From Halomonas sp. H10-9-1 (GTDB lineage: Bacteria; Pseudomonadota; Gammaproteobacteria; Pseudomonadales; Halomonadaceae), in contig NZ_JAMSHO010000001.1 in NCBI RefSeq assembly GCF_040147005.1, positions 1,302,001 through 1,366,000 of the forward strand: DNA of 64,000 bases, written 5' to 3'. A program made the translations under genes and the position numbers. The notes under the pieces are model-generated. The model was given only the letters and a program-made list of their open reading frames with translations, had not been told where the DNA came from and did no database searches. Positions 62,974-64,000 of this stretch are shown one piece after another. Each line of letters starts with the position of its first letter. Position 1 is the stretch's first letter.

Positions 62974-63717
62974 ATGTCTAGACAAGTGCTTCGCGAACCC
63001 CGCTACCAGGCCCTCGCCGACACCCTGGCCCAGGAGGTACGTACGCACTTCCAGCCCGGCGAATGGCTGCCCGGCGAGACCCACCTGGCCAGGCGTTTCG
63101 GCGTCAACCGCCACACCATACGCCGGGCGCTCGATGAGCTGGTGCGGGCAGGACTGGTGACTCGCCACCAGGGCCTCGGCACCCTGGTCGTCGACCGCCG
63201 CCTCGACTACGCGGTGAGTGCCGCCAGCAAGGTCACCCATCACCTGGCCGAGCGTGGCATCGCCTCGCGCACCGAGTGCCTGCACCAGGCCATGGCGCCG
63301 GCGCCGGAGGGCGTGGCCGTGCGCTTCGGCCTGGCCACGGATTCACCCCTGATCGCCGTCGACACCCTGCGCTGGGTGGATGAAATCCCGTTGATGCGCC
63401 TGCGCCACTGGTTCGATCCCGAGCGGGTGCCTGGCTGGCTTGAACGCTATCGCGGCGGCTCCACCCGGGCGCTGCTGGACCAGCACTACGGCCTGCGCCT
63501 GCACCGCCAGCGCGTGCGCATCGAGGCCAGCGGCGCCGAGCGCGACGACCAGCGGCTGCTGCGCTGTGCCAACCAGACCCCGCTGCTCCAGCTGACCAGC
63601 GACAACGTCGATGCCGACGGTGTGCTGGTCGAGGTCTCGATCAGCCGCGCCCGGGCCGACCGGCTCGCCTACCACATCGATTTCCCCGACTCACCGACCG
63701 ACGAGGTGTCTTCATGA
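62974..63717 (+). CDS. phnF: GntR-family (HutC subfamily) regulator PhnF
   Basis: 247 residues. Winged HTH at about 10-75 (YQALADTLAQEVRTHFQPGEWLPGETHLARRFGVNRHTIRRALDELVRAGLV) and a UTRA effector-binding domain (about 95-240; APAPEGVAVRFGLATDSPLIAVDTLRW). In the phn order it corresponds to PhnF, a likely repressor of the operon. Its first codons contain the same TGTCTAGACAA found upstream of phnC, so it may repress its own translation unit. CAGGAG precedes the ATG; ends with an ATGA overlap into phnG. Confidence 0.92.
   Translation: MSRQVLREPRYQALADTLAQEVRTHFQPGEWLPGETHLARRFGVNRHTIRRALDELVRAGLVTRHQGLGTLVVDRRLDYAVSAASKVTHHLAERGIASRTECLHQAMAPAPEGVAVRFGLATDSPLIAVDTLRWVDEIPLMRLRHWFDPERVPGWLERYRGGSTRALLDQHYGLRLHRQRVRIEASGAERDDQRLLRCANQTPLLQLTSDNVDADGVLVEVSISRARADRLAYHIDFPDSPTDEVSS
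62975..62985. promoter_or_regulatory. Second putative PhnF operator, overlapping the phnF start codon
   Basis: TGTCTAGACAA, identical to 60347-60357, begins on the second base of the phnF ATG. Position suits autoregulation by roadblock or an internal promoter. Confidence 0.55.
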
Positions 63718-64000
63718 CCTCTGCACGACGTCAGCGCATCCTCGCGCTGACTCCCTGTGAACGCCTGGCCGAGCAGTGGGCTCGGCTGGGGATCGCCCCC
63801 GACTACCGCTGCGTGCGCGGCCCCGAGGTGGGCATGGCCATGGTGCGTGGCCGCATCGGCGGCAGCGGCAATGCCTTCAACCTGGGCGAGATGACGCTGA
63901 CCCGGGCCAGTGTCCAGTTGACCGACGAGGGTGGCAAGGCCGCCGCAGCCGACACGGCGCTGGGCCATGGCTGGGTGAAGGGGCGCGCTCCTCGTCATGC
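63714..64000 (+). CDS. phnG: C-P lyase subunit PhnG, 5' part
   Basis: The first 95 codons of phnG, cut by the window end. MTSARRQRILALTPCERLAEQWARLG and VRGPEVGMAMVRGRIGGSGNAFNLGEMTLTRASV match the N-terminal two thirds of PhnG (about 150 aa), where the G-N-A-F-N-x-G-E motif is diagnostic. PhnG joins PhnH, I and J in the C-P lyase core that couples methylphosphonate to ATP-ribose. Translationally coupled to phnF. Confidence 0.9.
   Translation, partial: MTSARRQRILALTPCERLAEQWARLGIAPDYRCVRGPEVGMAMVRGRIGGSGNAFNLGEMTLTRASVQLTDEGGKAAAADTALGHGWVKGRAPRH

Overview
The window is GC-rich (most genes roughly 60-70% GC by eye), densely packed gammaproteobacterial chromosome. The combination of FadE, Prc, ApeB, QueF, YadGH, an Anr/FNR-type regulator, two TRAP transporter loci and an E. 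coli-like phn gene order suggests a halophilic or marine gammaproteobacterium of the Halomonadaceae (Halomonas-like). That assignment is inference from gene content; no 16S or ribosomal marker is present.

Layout. 1-13.7 kb is mostly core: a quinone oxidoreductase tail, an RpiR regulator divergent from a class III aminotransferase, an SLC13-type permease with RCK domains, FadE, elongator tRNA-Met, three tRNA-Asn, the tail-specific protease Prc, aminopeptidase ApeB, a second identical tRNA-Met in inverted orientation, and three tandem Hsp20 chaperones. 14.0-18.8 kb holds a (Glu-Gly)x3 tRNA array with a textbook stable-RNA promoter and a decayed fourth Gly copy, then yadG-yadH-queF, a nitroreductase and a thioesterase. 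18.8-29.2 kb is a cyclic-di-GMP block: five GGDEF/EAL proteins around an Anr/FNR regulator.

29.2-43 kb is accessory. A DASS/SLC13 anion symporter is broken by an IS1182-family element (CTAG target duplication) and by an independent nonsense codon. It is followed by a type I restriction-modification locus (hsdM, hsdS, hsdR, ygjP) that carries between hsdS and hsdR an overlapping two-gene pair (a nucleotidyltransferase-like protein plus an unrecognised coiled-coil protein) and an orphan HTH gene. 43-46.9 kb is a DctPQM TRAP transporter with a VanX/DdpX-like D-Ala-D-Ala dipeptidase, ending in a duplicated 3' scrap of ygjP. 46.9-54.3 kb is a catabolic operon: LysR, TAXI-TRAP transporter, carnitine-dehydrogenase-like enzyme, beta-keto acid cleavage enzyme (BKACE), AtuA-family protein and a small AtuA-C-like protein, each enzyme gene overlapping the next. 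The right side was damaged by an IS1380 element, itself split by an IS21 element; a LysR stump remains beyond it. After a second IS1380-type transposase, 60.4-64 kb begins a phn (phosphonate/C-P lyase) operon, phnC-D-E-F-G, in which phnD carries an internal frameshifting deletion.

Most interesting observations: (1) the nucleotidyltransferase/coiled-coil pair nested in the type I RM locus, a candidate undescribed defence module; (2) the TAXI-dehydrogenase-BKACE-AtuA pathway for an unknown beta-hydroxy acid; (3) a roughly 95-bp structured intergenic repeat (two copies) whose stems differ by compensatory changes; (4) a shared 11-mer GntR/HutC-type palindrome upstream of phnC and across the phnF start codon, probably the PhnF operator; (5) the phnD deletion and several IS-associated gene wrecks. 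All functions are read from motifs and context; nothing was searched against a database.
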